Positions 52,144 to 63,323 are shown, numbered from the stretch's first letter. The stretch is DNA of 64,000 nucleotides from Astrocystis sublimbata (GCA_022453515.1 JAJNNY010000052.1:186001-250000), one strand, 5' to 3'. The notes: generated by a model not told the origin, from the sequence alone. Program-made: numbers and translations.

Positions 52144-53055
52144 CTAGTTCAATATCTTTATTGTTTTAGGATCTGGTTTGTCTGGTTTGTCTGAGTTGTT
52201 TGTAGATCTGGATGGGTTTGCCTCACGATTGAAGCACAAACGGTGAAACGTCTCTACCTCCATCACATTGTGCCACATGGTTTCCGATTTTGTAATGGAA
52301 AATATGTTATTAAGACAGAACCGGAGCAACATCCAAAACATCTGGCCGTGGCGGCCGTTGTCAAGCACCCATTGTTGATGATATATATGTTTCGGATCAC
52401 CGAAGAGATCGAAATACGCGTGAACCATCTCGTGAATGAGGATGGCGAGGTAATAATTGAGAGAGGTGTCACCATCTGAAGGGCCATCTTGGCGTTGTTG
52501 AGCAATGTATATCATAGCACCCGAAGGATGTATGTTGAAAATGCCCCTCCAATGATGGTTGTTAGGATGAAGTGCAAGCGTGACGAGTGGCCTTGGGGGT
52601 ATTGCTTTTCCCCGCCACTTATGTATTTCCATATGTAGTAGACGACAGAAGAACAACCTACTGAAGCATTTGAAATACTTCGGGATGAATACTTCAAGTT
52701 CTTCAGTTGTTAGAAGTCTGTTCCATGTATTATAACGATCGTAGTTGTAGTGGCGCAAGAAATGGCGTATGTATTCCGAAACTGGGTCACAGACAGCCTC
52801 GCAATTATGCATCAAAAACTTTGTCAGAGTGCCGGCGTCATGCGGAAGGGTGGTCTTGATTTTGCCCTTGATATGGCCCTTAAGGAAGTCAATCATTTCC
52901 CTCCTATCTCGTAAGGAGGGATCTTCCTCTTCCTTGTCACCTGACTTCAAAGCGCTATCGGTAGTCGATTCGTTATCACGATTTGACTTCGAGGCACCTT
53001 TGGGAGTCGACTCTTTCCAGGCACCAGTGGCGGGTGGTTTAGTGTGGCTATGCAT
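52144..53055 (-). CDS. SprT-like zinc metalloprotease-fold protein, paralogue 2
   Basis: Intronless, 303 residues, A+T-rich for this genome. A charged N-terminus of about 50 residues precedes a helical region (VSEYIRHFLRHYNYDRYNTW). The zinc motif HEMVH lies at 208-212 in AILIHEMVHAYFDLF, followed by RHGQMF with His236, then MLLRFCLNNIFSITKSETMW. This is colinear with the copy at 41973-42890, where the same order reads HEMCHAY, FHGTMF and LLRWILNTIFTLTQSSEFW, with equal spacing. The two copies are much diverged in their N-termini, so the duplication is not recent. Catalysis is possible because HExxH and the third His are kept. Substrate and location are unknown; there is no signal peptide, membrane segment or obvious nuclear signal beyond basic patches. 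Confidence 0.72.
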   Translation of the reverse strand: MHSHTKPPATGAWKESTPKGASKSNRDNESTTDSALKSGDKEEEDPSLRDRREMIDFLKGHIKGKIKTTLPHDAGTLTKFLMHNCEAVCDPVSEYIRHFLRHYNYDRYNTWNRLLTTEELEVFIPKYFKCFSRLFFCRLLHMEIHKWRGKAIPPRPLVTLALHPNNHHWRGIFNIHPSGAMIYIAQQRQDGPSDGDTSLNYYLAILIHEMVHAYFDLFGDPKHIYHQQWVLDNGRHGQMFWMLLRFCLNNIFSITKSETMWHNVMEVETFHRLCFNREANPSRSTNNSDKPDKPDPKTIKILN

Positions 53056-53881
53056 ATGCTAGCTGTTTTGTTGCCTTGTAGTTGGTGTTGTAGTTGTTGG
53101 CTGGAGCTTCTATTTATGACATGTCTGCGCTTATGAATCTTCCACCATTGTCCTCCTATATATACCCAGGGTCGATCATTGTATGGCCCCCGGGTTTGTT
53201 TGTCTTCTTTAACTCACGTTATTGGTACTTACACTTTGTTCTCTCCAGCACAATGAGATTGTTCTCTAAAGAATGCGCACATATTGATTGAGGCTCGAAT
53301 TGGGGGCTTGCGCCGAATGTGTAAGCTGCGTACTGCTGTCCATCAATTACCATAGAACCACCTACGTACCGGCTCACCTCAGGGGATGTTCTGGAGCCCG
53401 AGGTATCCGATCGCACGCCTTATGATTGTTTATTGCCTTTCGCACCCAATGGTCAACTCTGCCGAAGGAACAGGTTGACGACGAATACCTGGTATCAACC
53501 ATTTTGACACAAAGTTGGCGCCATTTAATCTATACTTAGAGGAATTAGGATTCGAGCAAAGTCCGCTGGACTCACAAAGGATGTTGTAGGCAACCAACAC
53601 CTAATGACCGCATTACACCCGTAAACCAGTAATCGGGAATTTAAGACACAACTCGTCATGATCTCACGACTGGAAAGCAGAAGCGAAGCGCTAATGCCAC
53701 ACAACTATTATGTTCAAGAAAGCGATATATATAGTATCAATTGAAGCTCATTATAACGCCTACCATGCAAAACCGGCCATGCAGCTATGTTCGTCTCTTT
53801 CGTTACCTTATCCACACCCGACTAATACATGTTCATCAGAAGTTGCCAACATAGAAGCAAGATGGTGGGATAATGCTGACT
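53056..53881. other. A+T-rich intergenic region
   Basis: Promoter of SprT-like gene 2 and 3' flank of rad51, both minus strand. A TATA-like TATATATACC lies at 53158-53167, about 100 bp upstream of the SprT-like start. No gene recognised. Confidence 0.45.
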
Positions 53882-55053
53882 CTATTCCTTCTCCATGTCT
53901 TTCGGGGCAGGGTCGCCAATTCCATTCTCATTGATGGCGAACAGACAATCGCTTTCCGGAAGGCAGGGACTGTCGTAAATCTTGGCAATACGGGTCTCGG
54001 CACGACCCTTCTTTAAGCTGATTCGTGTTGTGCTAGCGTGAGCCATGATATTACCACCAATTGGCTTTTTGGGGTCAGGGTTGAACATGGCGCTGGGGCC
54101 ACCATCGACTTGAGCGACAACCTGATTGGTAATGACGACGGCGATCCCGAACTCATCAGCAAGCCGCTGCAGACTGCGCAGGAACTTGGCGAGATGGGAC
54201 TGTCTCGACGATAGCTCGCCTCGGCCGAGGAAATCAGTTCGGTAGAGGGCTGTGGCACTGTCCACAATCAGAAGGGAGAAGCGAGTCTCGCACATCATGG
54301 TCGCTGCCTGAGTGAGGAGCTGTAGCTGATGGTCGGAATTGTACGCGCGGGCATATGCGACGTTGTCTAGCACCTCTTCACCGTTCAAACCATAACGGTT
54401 GGCGACCGCCAGCAAGCGTACAGGACGGAAAGTGCCTTCAGTGTCAATGTAAAGACATTTGCCTTCACCACCACCCATGTCAAAAGGCAATTGGCAAGTC
54501 ACGGCTAGGGTGTGGCAAATCTGGCTCTTCCCCGTCCGAAACTCGCCGAAGAGTTCTGTCACCGAGCCGGTCTCGATACCACCGGCGAGCAAGGTGTCCA
54601 GATTCTTGGAGCCCGTTGTGATGGAGATGAGCTCGCTCCTGCGCTGGTGCATCTCCGTTGCCGTGGTAAAGCCCAAGGGAACAATTTTGGAAGCTAAAAG
54701 GGGTTAGAAACCTAGATAGTGCGATACCGGAGGGTATGAGTAGTTACCCTCGGCAATGATCTTGGCAGCTTTCTGTTCAGAGATGCCCTTGACCTGCTCT
54801 AGGACACGCTTGGGTGTGTAGGCGACCGACTCGACGGTCTGAAAACCACCGTCCATCAGGAGTTGACAGTCGCGCTTCGTGAGGCCAGCAAGTCCCTACA
54901 CACGCGGGGTCTGATGAGTACGGGTATGCCCCAAGGTCGGCAGGGCGGGAGAGAAGCGCTCACCTCCAGTTGACTGACTGGAGTCGGGGCACCAGGGCCA
55001 GTCATGCTCGTATCCTCCTCGCCATTCATTTCTTCCTCATATTCTTCTGCCAT
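53882..55053 (-). CDS. rad51: RAD51 recombinase
   Basis: Three exons, complement(join(53882..54693,54748..54895,54964..55053)), give 349 residues. RAD51 forms the nucleoprotein filament that performs strand exchange in homologous recombination, in mitotic repair and meiosis. The N-terminus is acidic. A helix-hairpin-helix domain follows (about 31-80, [23 protein letters not shown]). The polymerisation motif F88-T-T-A91 precedes the ATPase core with Walker A GEFRTGKS at 129-136 and Walker B LLIVD at about 220-224. The L2 region keeps [13 protein letters not shown]. Introns of 68 and 54 nt restore [11 protein letters not shown] and [13 protein letters not shown]. The start ATG at 55051-55053 is used; an extension would need a non-ATG start. 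Divergent from the DUF6604 gene. Confidence 0.96.
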
Positions 55054-55831
55054 TTTGGACAATGGGTACTGACCGAACCTAAGGCAGCCTAACAGTCTGC
55101 CTGTCGAGGTATGATGGATTGGGTATTGAAATGGGAAGTTGGGAGAGGGACGAGGGAAGATCTACAGTAAAACTGATCTGGATGCTCAGGTACGGAAGTA
55201 GGCAGGAACTCTAGGCATCTAAGTCAACAATAGGCAGTGCAGGTGGGCACCGGCTCGAACGCGTCAACGCGACTGAGTGGCAATTACTCATACCTAGGCA
55301 GGTAGTACCTGCGGGGAGACAACAAGACTACACTAGCCCGAAATCACGGAATCACGTGACTTTATCCAATAGGGTAGCTTCCCGCGCCATGGATGATCCA
55401 CGGCAGTGCTTCAAGCCGGAGCCCCCCACCAACCAGCCCAAGCTTCAACCACAAGGCGCACCGCACCGTCTACGATAGTTGGGATAGCAGTAATACTATT
55501 ACCTGCTAAGATATCAGGTACAATCACTACTACTCTACTACCTCCCATCTATGATAACCTTGTATTTACCTACCTAGTACCTACCTAGGTCGTCACACAA
55601 AAGACGAAGACCGTTTATTGTTAACAGAATTGGAGTATAAGTTTACCTCTTACAGAACGGTCTGTACAGAAATTGTCCAACCGACAAACAACCAAACGTA
55701 GGCGCAAAGATATGAAACAATAGCCATCAATCACTCTTCAACGCCAGACTCTTCTACCTGCCGACACTGATAAATCCAGACCAGAACACGTGGATGTGAG
55801 TGAGTAACGCAGACAAAGTTGCAACGCAACA
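55054..55831. promoter_or_regulatory. Divergent promoter region, rad51 / DUF6604 gene
   Basis: Contains three near-palindromic CCTAGG units at 55293-55298 and within the cluster TACCTACCTAGTACCTACCTAGG (55567-55589). The latter is 240 bp upstream of the DUF6604 ATG. No MCB-type ACGCGT element is present near rad51, although AACGCGTCAACGCGAC at 55259-55274 contains one ACGCGT core. Confidence 0.45.
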
Positions 55832-58813
55832 ATGGTCACGCATAATGCCTATTTGACATACAAGCGGGACACCCAGCGCCTGGTTTACTGGTTGATCAGA
55901 ACATCAAATCAAATCATCAAATACCTGCCTGCCACCGACCCAGATGCCACAAGAGCCCCGAAAACATCCAGTCAAGCGACCGTGGCTGAGCTGCTGGCGC
56001 TCTCCCAGTTGATCGCAAAGCACATCGACCCTGTGCCGACCGCCATCTTCCGTCTGTTACAGGCCGTCATCCGGGCCAGAACACTTTCCTATGAAGCCTT
56101 TCAACAAATTGTCGCCAAAAAGCCCGACCCCTCAATGCAGAAAAGCAATGAGGCACACAAATTCTTTATTGACGCTTTGACCAACGTCCTCAATTCTCTT
56201 GGCGGTGCATCGTCGCCTCCCGCTGCTCAGTCTGCCGACGACGATACCGACATTGACAAAGTTGTCTTCTCCAACCAATTCGCCTCCCTTAGGCTTGGCT
56301 CGTCCGAGCAACCCGGTTCACAAGATGATGAGAGCGATGTTCAAGACGATGTCTCGGATCAAGACGCCGGCCCGGTAGCTCAATCACAGAGACGTCAGCA
56401 GAAAAAGCCAAAGGGCAAGGGCAAGGGCAAGGGCAAAAAGCCAAGGGGCAAAAACCCCAAGAAAAAGGCCCCCGAAGCGTCGAAGGTGCCATCTCTCGAA
56501 GATATTCCCATCGAGAGTTACCGTATCATAGAAGATGGCGATGGCCAAGTAACCGATTACTTGCTTGCCGTGTACGCTCTGGCGAAAGAGTGGTCCGAGT
56601 TGCGTGGCTACCTGCAAGATCTCTGGTATGATGTTGCCTACCGCGGCCTTAATTCAGCTGTTGCCGGCACCATGTCTAATATGGCAATTGCCATGATGAA
56701 ACAATCCGAGACGGCTATTTTTGTCGACTTTCCGGGCCACGACTCGTTCGATGTAGTCTTGAAGACAATCACCAGAGGCGACCCTGACGGTGCTCAGGGG
56801 CAATTTACGCTCGGCCTGCATGTTCTGAAACCTGGCTCTTCCGAAATGCACAAAGTCCAGGAAACCGAGGTCGACGTTAAGGAACAGTTCATGGTCTATA
56901 CCTATCGCGACCTCCTCGATTTCGTTCGAGATTTTCAAAACACAAGGAGTGGGAAGCCAACAAAGGCCATGACAGCTCGAATTCGCAACTGGGATCCCTA
57001 TCTCGATCTCAAACGAGCCACCAAAGACCAACGAATGCAGTGGCGGCGCTCCTATACCATCAAATGGCTCTACGACCTTGTGAATGTCTTTTCGTGTATT
57101 GTGGTGCAACGGAATAGACTGAAAGGCGAAAACCATGCCTACGAGCGTGTTGATTGGTCAACAAAAGGTCCTTGGAACGAACATCGCAGGTTGTTTGGCC
57201 TGAACGAATTTGCGGGTATAATCACCACTCTCGCTATGCAAAAACCTGGAACAGATGTTCGCAAAAGAATTCTTCCTAGCCACGTGCTCCAACTCCAGTC
57301 CATTGTAGATTCATTCTCCATCTGCCGTGGCTGGTCGAACAGCGCGCTACGTGGTCACATACTTAAGGTGCCTCCCCATAACTTCAGTCCGAGGCGTGAC
57401 CTTGACTTGTTCTTAGACCGCGAGAACAAAAGAATGGGACATGGGATTTTGAATGCTGTAAACATACTGAAGCAATTCTACGACAAGAAAAGCGAGCGTG
57501 AACCTAACGCGCACCAACATGAACGGGTGTTACTTGACGGTATTATGTGGGAGTTCATGAATTGGCTGGGGGAATCTAAGTACCAGTCGGGATTGGATGC
57601 AATTCCGCCGTCGCAATTTTCCGATACAAATTCAAATGGGCTCTGGGAGTACTCCCCATTCCTCTGTGGCGTCGGACTGATGGAAGGTCTAGAGCTAGCA
57701 TACGCTGCCGGCATGTATCTATGGGAACGCATCCCCGAGCCGATGCTGGTTATCCATTTGCATAACATGGTCGTGCAGAAAGGCTTCCTTGGGAAGCCCG
57801 TCGGACTATATGCGACGTTAGAACAACTGCACCCCTCGGAATTTTTTGCTGAAGGAAAAATCCCGACGTCAGACTTCAACTCGGCCCTGCTGGCCGCGAC
57901 TGGACAATCATCTTCAGCCTTTGTTCGCAGGCTGCGAGATCAAGCTGTTCGCATCGCGTCTCGCACATCTACAGATCTACATGGTATTCTCGACACCAAG
58001 CTAAATCGCTTCTTCAAGTCCAAGACGATGATTACGTCGTATCGATTGGGCGAGTGGCATTATGAACGAGTCCCCGAGGAACATATACCAGAAGCCACGC
58101 TTCTGGCACGGATAAGGATTGCCGAAATGAAACCGGTAGTCGACGGCGCCTCGGGCAAGACACTGTTTGAGGGTAACCTTGCCGATAGGATGCGAGCGGC
58201 CGGCCTCGATCTTGAGACGACGAAAACTGAGTTCTTGAATTCCCTGGACTCTGAAAAACAAGATGAGATATCCCAGAAAGCTATGGAGTCTGCGATACCA
58301 GAAGGATACAAATTGGGACCGTCTTTGGCCCGCAGCCTCCGTGCACCAAAGATAGGCTCCCCCCAGTTCGGCGACGGTGATCTACAAGCCTCTGTAAAAA
58401 CGAAGCTTGACCTCTTGAAGTTCGACATTCTCGTAGACGTGTTCGGTGAGCTACGTCCCCTGTCAAGTCTCAACTACGTGTTTGTGACAACGATGTTCCA
58501 TGTTTTCTTTCACACACTCGAGGGGGAACTAGGCCGTCTGCAGAATCGTTCGTTCTTGAACATATACGAGGGAACGGCAAACCACAAAACGAAGGCTGAA
58601 AAGAGGATCATGCTGGCAACAGTTGCGCTGCAGGGCGACGACGAGGGGTTATTGCGGGTGCTGGCGAAGGTATTCGACGAGTCTAGGACGGGGTTCATGA
58701 GTCATATTTACTGGGAGGATCTTGCTGACTCGGAAGCGTTGTTCAAACTGATGGGGGATAGTGAAGATCATGGCATCGATAATCCTGGGGAAGCGAATTG
58801 TGTGGTCATGTGA
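55832..58813 (+). CDS. Large DUF6604-domain protein
   Basis: A single exon gives 993 residues. The first residues (YLTYKRDTQRLVYWLIRTSN) match the start of the fungal DUF6604 domain, which covers roughly the first 280 residues. An acidic part at about 140-185 is followed by a Lys/Gly-rich patch at about 189-216 (KPKGKGKGKGKKPRGKNPKKK), then IESYRIIEDG and a long mostly helical remainder without a recognised enzyme motif. The C-terminus ends NCVVM; a CaaX box would need Cys fourth from the end, and CVVM fits this pattern, so prenylation is possible. The function of the family is not known. Lack of introns in a 3-kb gene is unusual beside its neighbours. Confidence 0.8.
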   Translation: MVTHNAYLTYKRDTQRLVYWLIRTSNQIIKYLPATDPDATRAPKTSSQATVAELLALSQLIAKHIDPVPTAIFRLLQAVIRARTLSYEAFQQIVAKKPDPSMQKSNEAHKFFIDALTNVLNSLGGASSPPAAQSADDDTDIDKVVFSNQFASLRLGSSEQPGSQDDESDVQDDVSDQDAGPVAQSQRRQQKKPKGKGKGKGKKPRGKNPKKKAPEASKVPSLEDIPIESYRIIEDGDGQVTDYLLAVYALAKEWSELRGYLQDLWYDVAYRGLNSAVAGTMSNMAIAMMKQSETAIFVDFPGHDSFDVVLKTITRGDPDGAQGQFTLGLHVLKPGSSEMHKVQETEVDVKEQFMVYTYRDLLDFVRDFQNTRSGKPTKAMTARIRNWDPYLDLKRATKDQRMQWRRSYTIKWLYDLVNVFSCIVVQRNRLKGENHAYERVDWSTKGPWNEHRRLFGLNEFAGIITTLAMQKPGTDVRKRILPSHVLQLQSIVDSFSICRGWSNSALRGHILKVPPHNFSPRRDLDLFLDRENKRMGHGILNAVNILKQFYDKKSEREPNAHQHERVLLDGIMWEFMNWLGESKYQSGLDAIPPSQFSDTNSNGLWEYSPFLCGVGLMEGLELAYAAGMYLWERIPEPMLVIHLHNMVVQKGFLGKPVGLYATLEQLHPSEFFAEGKIPTSDFNSALLAATGQSSSAFVRRLRDQAVRIASRTSTDLHGILDTKLNRFFKSKTMITSYRLGEWHYERVPEEHIPEATLLARIRIAEMKPVVDGASGKTLFEGNLADRMRAAGLDLETTKTEFLNSLDSEKQDEISQKAMESAIPEGYKLGPSLARSLRAPKIGSPQFGDGDLQASVKTKLDLLKFDILVDVFGELRPLSSLNYVFVTTMFHVFFHTLEGELGRLQNRSFLNIYEGTANHKTKAEKRIMLATVALQGDDEGLLRVLAKVFDESRTGFMSHIYWEDLADSEALFKLMGDSEDHGIDNPGEANCVVM

Positions 58814-59653
58814 GACGTTTTGATTATGCGCGTTGGTTTTGGAAGCATCCATGATGTTGGTGATGATAATGAGGTGTGCACCCGGAACGCTCGTTTCGCC
58901 TTACAGCCATCAGATCAGCACCGGTCGCGAATATGTTTACCGTGCGGGCTAGTTTGCCCTTGAGTCTGGGGGACGTATTTTATCTGTGTGCAGCTATCAT
59001 AACATGAAAGAAACTGTACTATTGTGCGACTATACAGCCGATCCGATGCTTGATACTACCTGGTCATGGAGGTATTACCTCTACCTGCCTCCTAGCACAA
59101 TTGACTCTGTGTATTGCTACCTGCTTAAGATATAACTTACTGACCTTACGATAGTTTCGCTATTATCTTCGATCAAGTATCTTCTAATATAATGCACAAT
59201 CGCACGATCGCCGTTTCAACAATTAAATCTTGAAGTTCATTCACCTTGAAATGGTTGAAGTCAACTACGAAAACTTCGAAGGTTCCAAAAAGCTTCCAAT
59301 TTGAGGGCGCCGAGGTACGTTGGTACCTAGGCTGTACCTAGAAGGGGAAAAAAGCTAGTACCCAATCGGTAAGACCACCTGCACCTGGGCAACCTTGCCC
59401 AGGTTGACATCCCTGCAGCTCCACTGGTGGCAGGCCAGCTCGCCAGGAGCTGGAGCTGCACTTTTATCGGTAGGTACGCGACTAGGTTAGCGAGGTTAGG
59501 TAGCTCGTAGCTGACAATTTAGTTGCAACACCTACCTCGCCTACCTAACCTACAGATCAACAATCGCGTCGCAGCTTGCCTTTCTCAACCTGCACATCCA
59601 CAACACCCACCCTGATCCTCTGCAGCCCTTCACCGGGTGTTGATGGACTCAGC
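58814..59653. promoter_or_regulatory. Intergenic region upstream of nup120
   Basis: The left part is the A+T-rich 3' flank of the DUF6604 gene. From 59320 to 59560 several palindromes are packed together before the nup120 leader, including GTACCTAGGC, a 10-bp inverted repeat, CCACTGGTGG and a 7-bp stem. Confidence 0.5.
59383..59404. repeat. 10-bp inverted repeat upstream of nup120
   Basis: Arms ACCTGGGCAA (59383-59392) and TTGCCCAGGT (59395-59404) are exact complements around CC, 250 bp upstream of the ATG. A second stem, CCAGCTC/GAGCTGG, lies at 59435-59453. Confidence 0.75.
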
Positions 59654-62600
59654 ATGGCTTCGCGAGAGCCACCCACCTTCTTCAGCGAGACGAGGCTGGA
59701 TCTAGAGCCCACCTCGTCCACCTTTGTCGCCGACATCCAGCTCCCGTCTGCGACAAACTCATCCAAGGGTCGCCGTCACGCCCACGCCAGCGCCAACCTC
59801 AACGGTGCTGCGAGATCCAATGCCGATGACGGCCCCCTGCGCGCTCAGGGTTGCGCCGCTGCATCGGCCATCTACCACCGCAAGCACCACCAATACCCGC
59901 GAAGCTTCCTGTGGAGAGTCCTCGACCACAACACCATCCTAAGCCTCCGAGCCGTCGACCTCTACAAACCCGACAGGGCCTCCGACGCTAGCATCGTTCT
60001 CAACTTCCACTTCCCCCACGCTATACGACCTGCCTGTGTTGCTCTCTGCGATCCGCCCGACCACGATGCGCTTGCCCTCTTCGTGCTCGACGAGGCCGGT
60101 CAACTATACAGTCTCTTCCTGCGACCCGATTCTTTTCGCAAACGCTCCTTCGTCGAGACCGGCTTGGGCGATGCTTGCAAGATATTCGTCGTCAATGCTC
60201 TGCAAAGCTTCAAGACCCCCTACAGGCTCACCGCTGTTAGCACCGATCAGCTGATCGTTGCTCTTACCGATGGTGGTCATATCCGCCTGGACAGGAGCCA
60301 GCCTCACACCCGTGAGCCCGCCCCCTCCAGCGAAAAGATGGCTATGTGAAGACTGACGCGCTCTTAGTCCCCCAGTCCCCATGGAAGGAGACCTTTTACA
60401 ACGCCAAAGGATGGGTCCAGGGCTTCAAGAGTATTCTCTCCAGCCGGGGCGAGTACGACCCTACCGCCGCCGCCGCCGCCGTGCAGACCAGCCTCGGCCT
60501 AGACGACGCCTCTTTCCTTCTGACCGTCTGTCTTGACCATCGATTACGGATATGGAATCTTAACGGTGGCCAGATCATTGGGACAATGGATATGTTGAAC
60601 GCCGCCAGAGAACCCAACGAAACGGCCAGGTGGCGGCTTGACCCCACGCAGACCAACTTGATTCGCATAGTAGGCCGGGTCGAGGGCAAGCGGCTCTGCG
60701 TGACTTATTCCCCTGTCGGCACAGGCGAGTTCAAGTTTTGGAAGCTCGAGTCCGATGACAGCAACTCGATCGATGTGGTGGACCTAGCCCCGGCCGCCCA
60801 ACTAATACCCACATCCCCTCTTGGGTCTGATGTCTGGACGCTTACCGATTTCCATGTGGCGGAGCGTTCTGGAAGCCGCGATCTTCAGTTATGGGTTCTA
60901 TGGAAAAACAATATCGCCTACCGTCCCCAGGAGCTATCCTTCCAGATGGATGAGCTTTCAGAGGCTTGGCAGAATCGCTGGAGATCTGTATACTCCGATA
61001 CTGCCAACCCCTCGGCTCGCCTATCCGGCCCCTCTGATCCAGTCGATGTCAGCGAGAGATGGCTTCAACTGATCCTATCCCCGCGCCGGTTCCCGCAGTC
61101 AACCTTGGAGACAGCCCTGGCTGCTTACGAGCGTGCAACCAGGGATGTCGACACTACCAATAAAATTCATCGCCCTAACCAAAGTATAGCTGAGTCAATA
61201 TGTTCCGCGATCGCTGCAACCTCATCTTTGAAAAAGGCCCCATCAGGTGCATTGGAATACGAACAGTTTCGTACTTCAAGTGAAGCGCAATGGCGCAAGT
61301 TCTATCGGATTCTGGTCGAAATTGACAAACCCAGAGGGGAGGCACTTGCGCTGGCGTACGAGCCGATTTCAGAAACACCATTGGTCGTCTGTGCCGACAA
61401 TATCTCCGTAATTAGGGAGTGTAGCGACTTAGAGAGGATTTGCCGCAATCCACAGTCTCGACTTGGCGCGTCAAGTCATCTTTCATCACTCATAATGACG
61501 GGTCAGAACTTCGTCGAAGGCTTCTCGGATAGCATGCTGCAGATCTGCGAGTCCGTTCTTCGCGCAGAACTACTCGAAGAGACGTCGAAAACAGACCAGG
61601 AACGTATCCAGTACTTCTTCGACAAGGCAGGCTTCTGGCGCCAGACCTCCGATGAAGATTGCGCCCAAGTGACTGATGTTTTGGGCCCTACCTTTGACGT
61701 CGTCACCTCGGACGTCTACCAGCAGATGCTTGCTTGTTGCAACGAGACTTGGAATCCTCGACGCCCTCCGGAGTACCCTCTCACAGATTTCGGGCGCAGG
61801 CTCGTTGTGAAGGCAACTGAGAATGTTGCGGACCTACAATGGAACGTCTGCTTCAGTCAACTCATGTTGCTTGTTCATATGGAATTCGAATTTGATCGCC
61901 CAGAGGACGCCCTCCACAATAGGGTGAACATAGGCGCGGTCTACAGAACTCTGCTTCAGGCGTTAGGTCGGCTGCAGCTCATCCGCTGGTTGGCCAATGT
62001 TCGCGTACCTCCAACATCGAGAGCGGATAGATCAAACTCAACATCGAGCACCTTGGCTCCCTCTCAAAGAGCAAGCGAGGAATCCATGTTCAATACTGCC
62101 TTAGAAGAATGTATAGGACACCTTCTTGGCATATCAGACCTTGGATCAGGCCACTCATTACCAATGACTTCGGTCATTACCAAGATTGCCACCAACCTTT
62201 GCGCACCAGATAGCGACACTCAATTGCAACCTCATATTATCCAATGCACATTGCTGGTTCGCGACAGAGCAGATCTAGCCTTGGAATTGGCCCCTTTCGC
62301 AGACCAAGCTTCTTTCTCTGTGTACATACAAGGTCGGGTCTCCTTGACACTTCAGGATTACGCTGGTGCTGCCATACACTTCAAGAAGGCAGCGTATGGC
62401 ATGAGTAAGTCCACCCGCCCTCGCTTTTTGTTTTATTTATCTTTTTATTATCAAGATTAGAGTTGACAACGAGGACAGGTGTATCGCAAGCCGACCTCGG
62501 AAGACATAGCAGCGGCTTGCTTGATGATCACGAATGGAACGACCTATTTCACGGCATGCCGCGATACTATGCACATATCGTCGCATTGTACGAAAAACAA

Positions 62601-63323
62601 AGGGCCTACAGCTACGTTGTGGATTTCGCACGCCTTGCGCTGCAGTTCATCAACAAGACGACAAAAGACGCAGAGTCTTTACGGACGGAGATGCAAAACC
62701 GCCTATTCAATGGAGCGACGGCCATGTCGCGGTTTACGCTCGCTCATTCAACACTTGTTGCCATGAAAGACCGCGCACTGCAACACTCAGCCTTACGGTC
62801 ACTTATTCGGCAGATGTGTGATAATCATCATAATGCCGACCTAATGCAACTGCCATTCCCCGGTCTTGAAGGCGCTGTGGACGAGATCCTAGCACACAGG
62901 TGCCGAGATACAATGGATGTCATTACTGGCGTTCCCTATCATCAAATCCTCTACTCTTGGCGGATCAAGCGGAACGACTATCGCGGTGCAGCAGCTATAC
63001 TGCTCGATCGCATACAGAAGCTCAGGCAGCTCGGTCAAGGAGACTCGTTTACGAGCGACGATGTCCTTGATACCGTGATTACACGGCAATACCTAATGCT
63101 GATCAATGTCTTGAGTTGTGTTGAACAGAAACAAGCTTGGGTCACCACAGAAGAGGTTTTGATCCCCACTGCCAGCGCTGAGAAGGGGGTGGTTACTGGA
63201 AAGCGAAAGGTTGTGACGTTGGCTGACATTCGCAAAGAATACCAAGACGAGCTCGATCGCATCGCTGCCATACAGAACAACCAATTTGGATTCGCAGCCG
63301 ATGACGAAATGGAGATTCTCTAG
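59654..63323 (+). CDS. nup120: Nucleoporin NUP120 (Nup160 family), Y-complex
   Basis: Three exons, join(59654..60311,60368..62404,62479..63323), give 1179 residues. NUP120 is a scaffold subunit of the nuclear pore Y-complex, needed for pore assembly and mRNA export. The N-terminus (FFSETRLDLEP) begins the beta-propeller, with blades such as IRPACVALCDPPDHDALALFVLD, and DASFLLTVCLDHRLRIWNL near residue 275. An alpha-helical solenoid follows to the end (YAHIVALYEKQRAYSYVVDFARLALQFI near 815). Intron 1 (56 nt, gtgagc donor, CTGAC branch, cttag acceptor) removes an in-frame stop and joins to SPWKETFYNAKGW, a family signature. Intron 2 is 74 nt. The ATG at 59654 is preferred; the frame has an earlier start that adds unlikely sequence. 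Confidence 0.9.

Noticed and set aside
60312..60367. In-frame stop after codon 220 of nup120 as a frameshift or pseudogene
   Set aside because: A 56-nt intron with a good donor, branch site and acceptor removes it and restores a conserved run.
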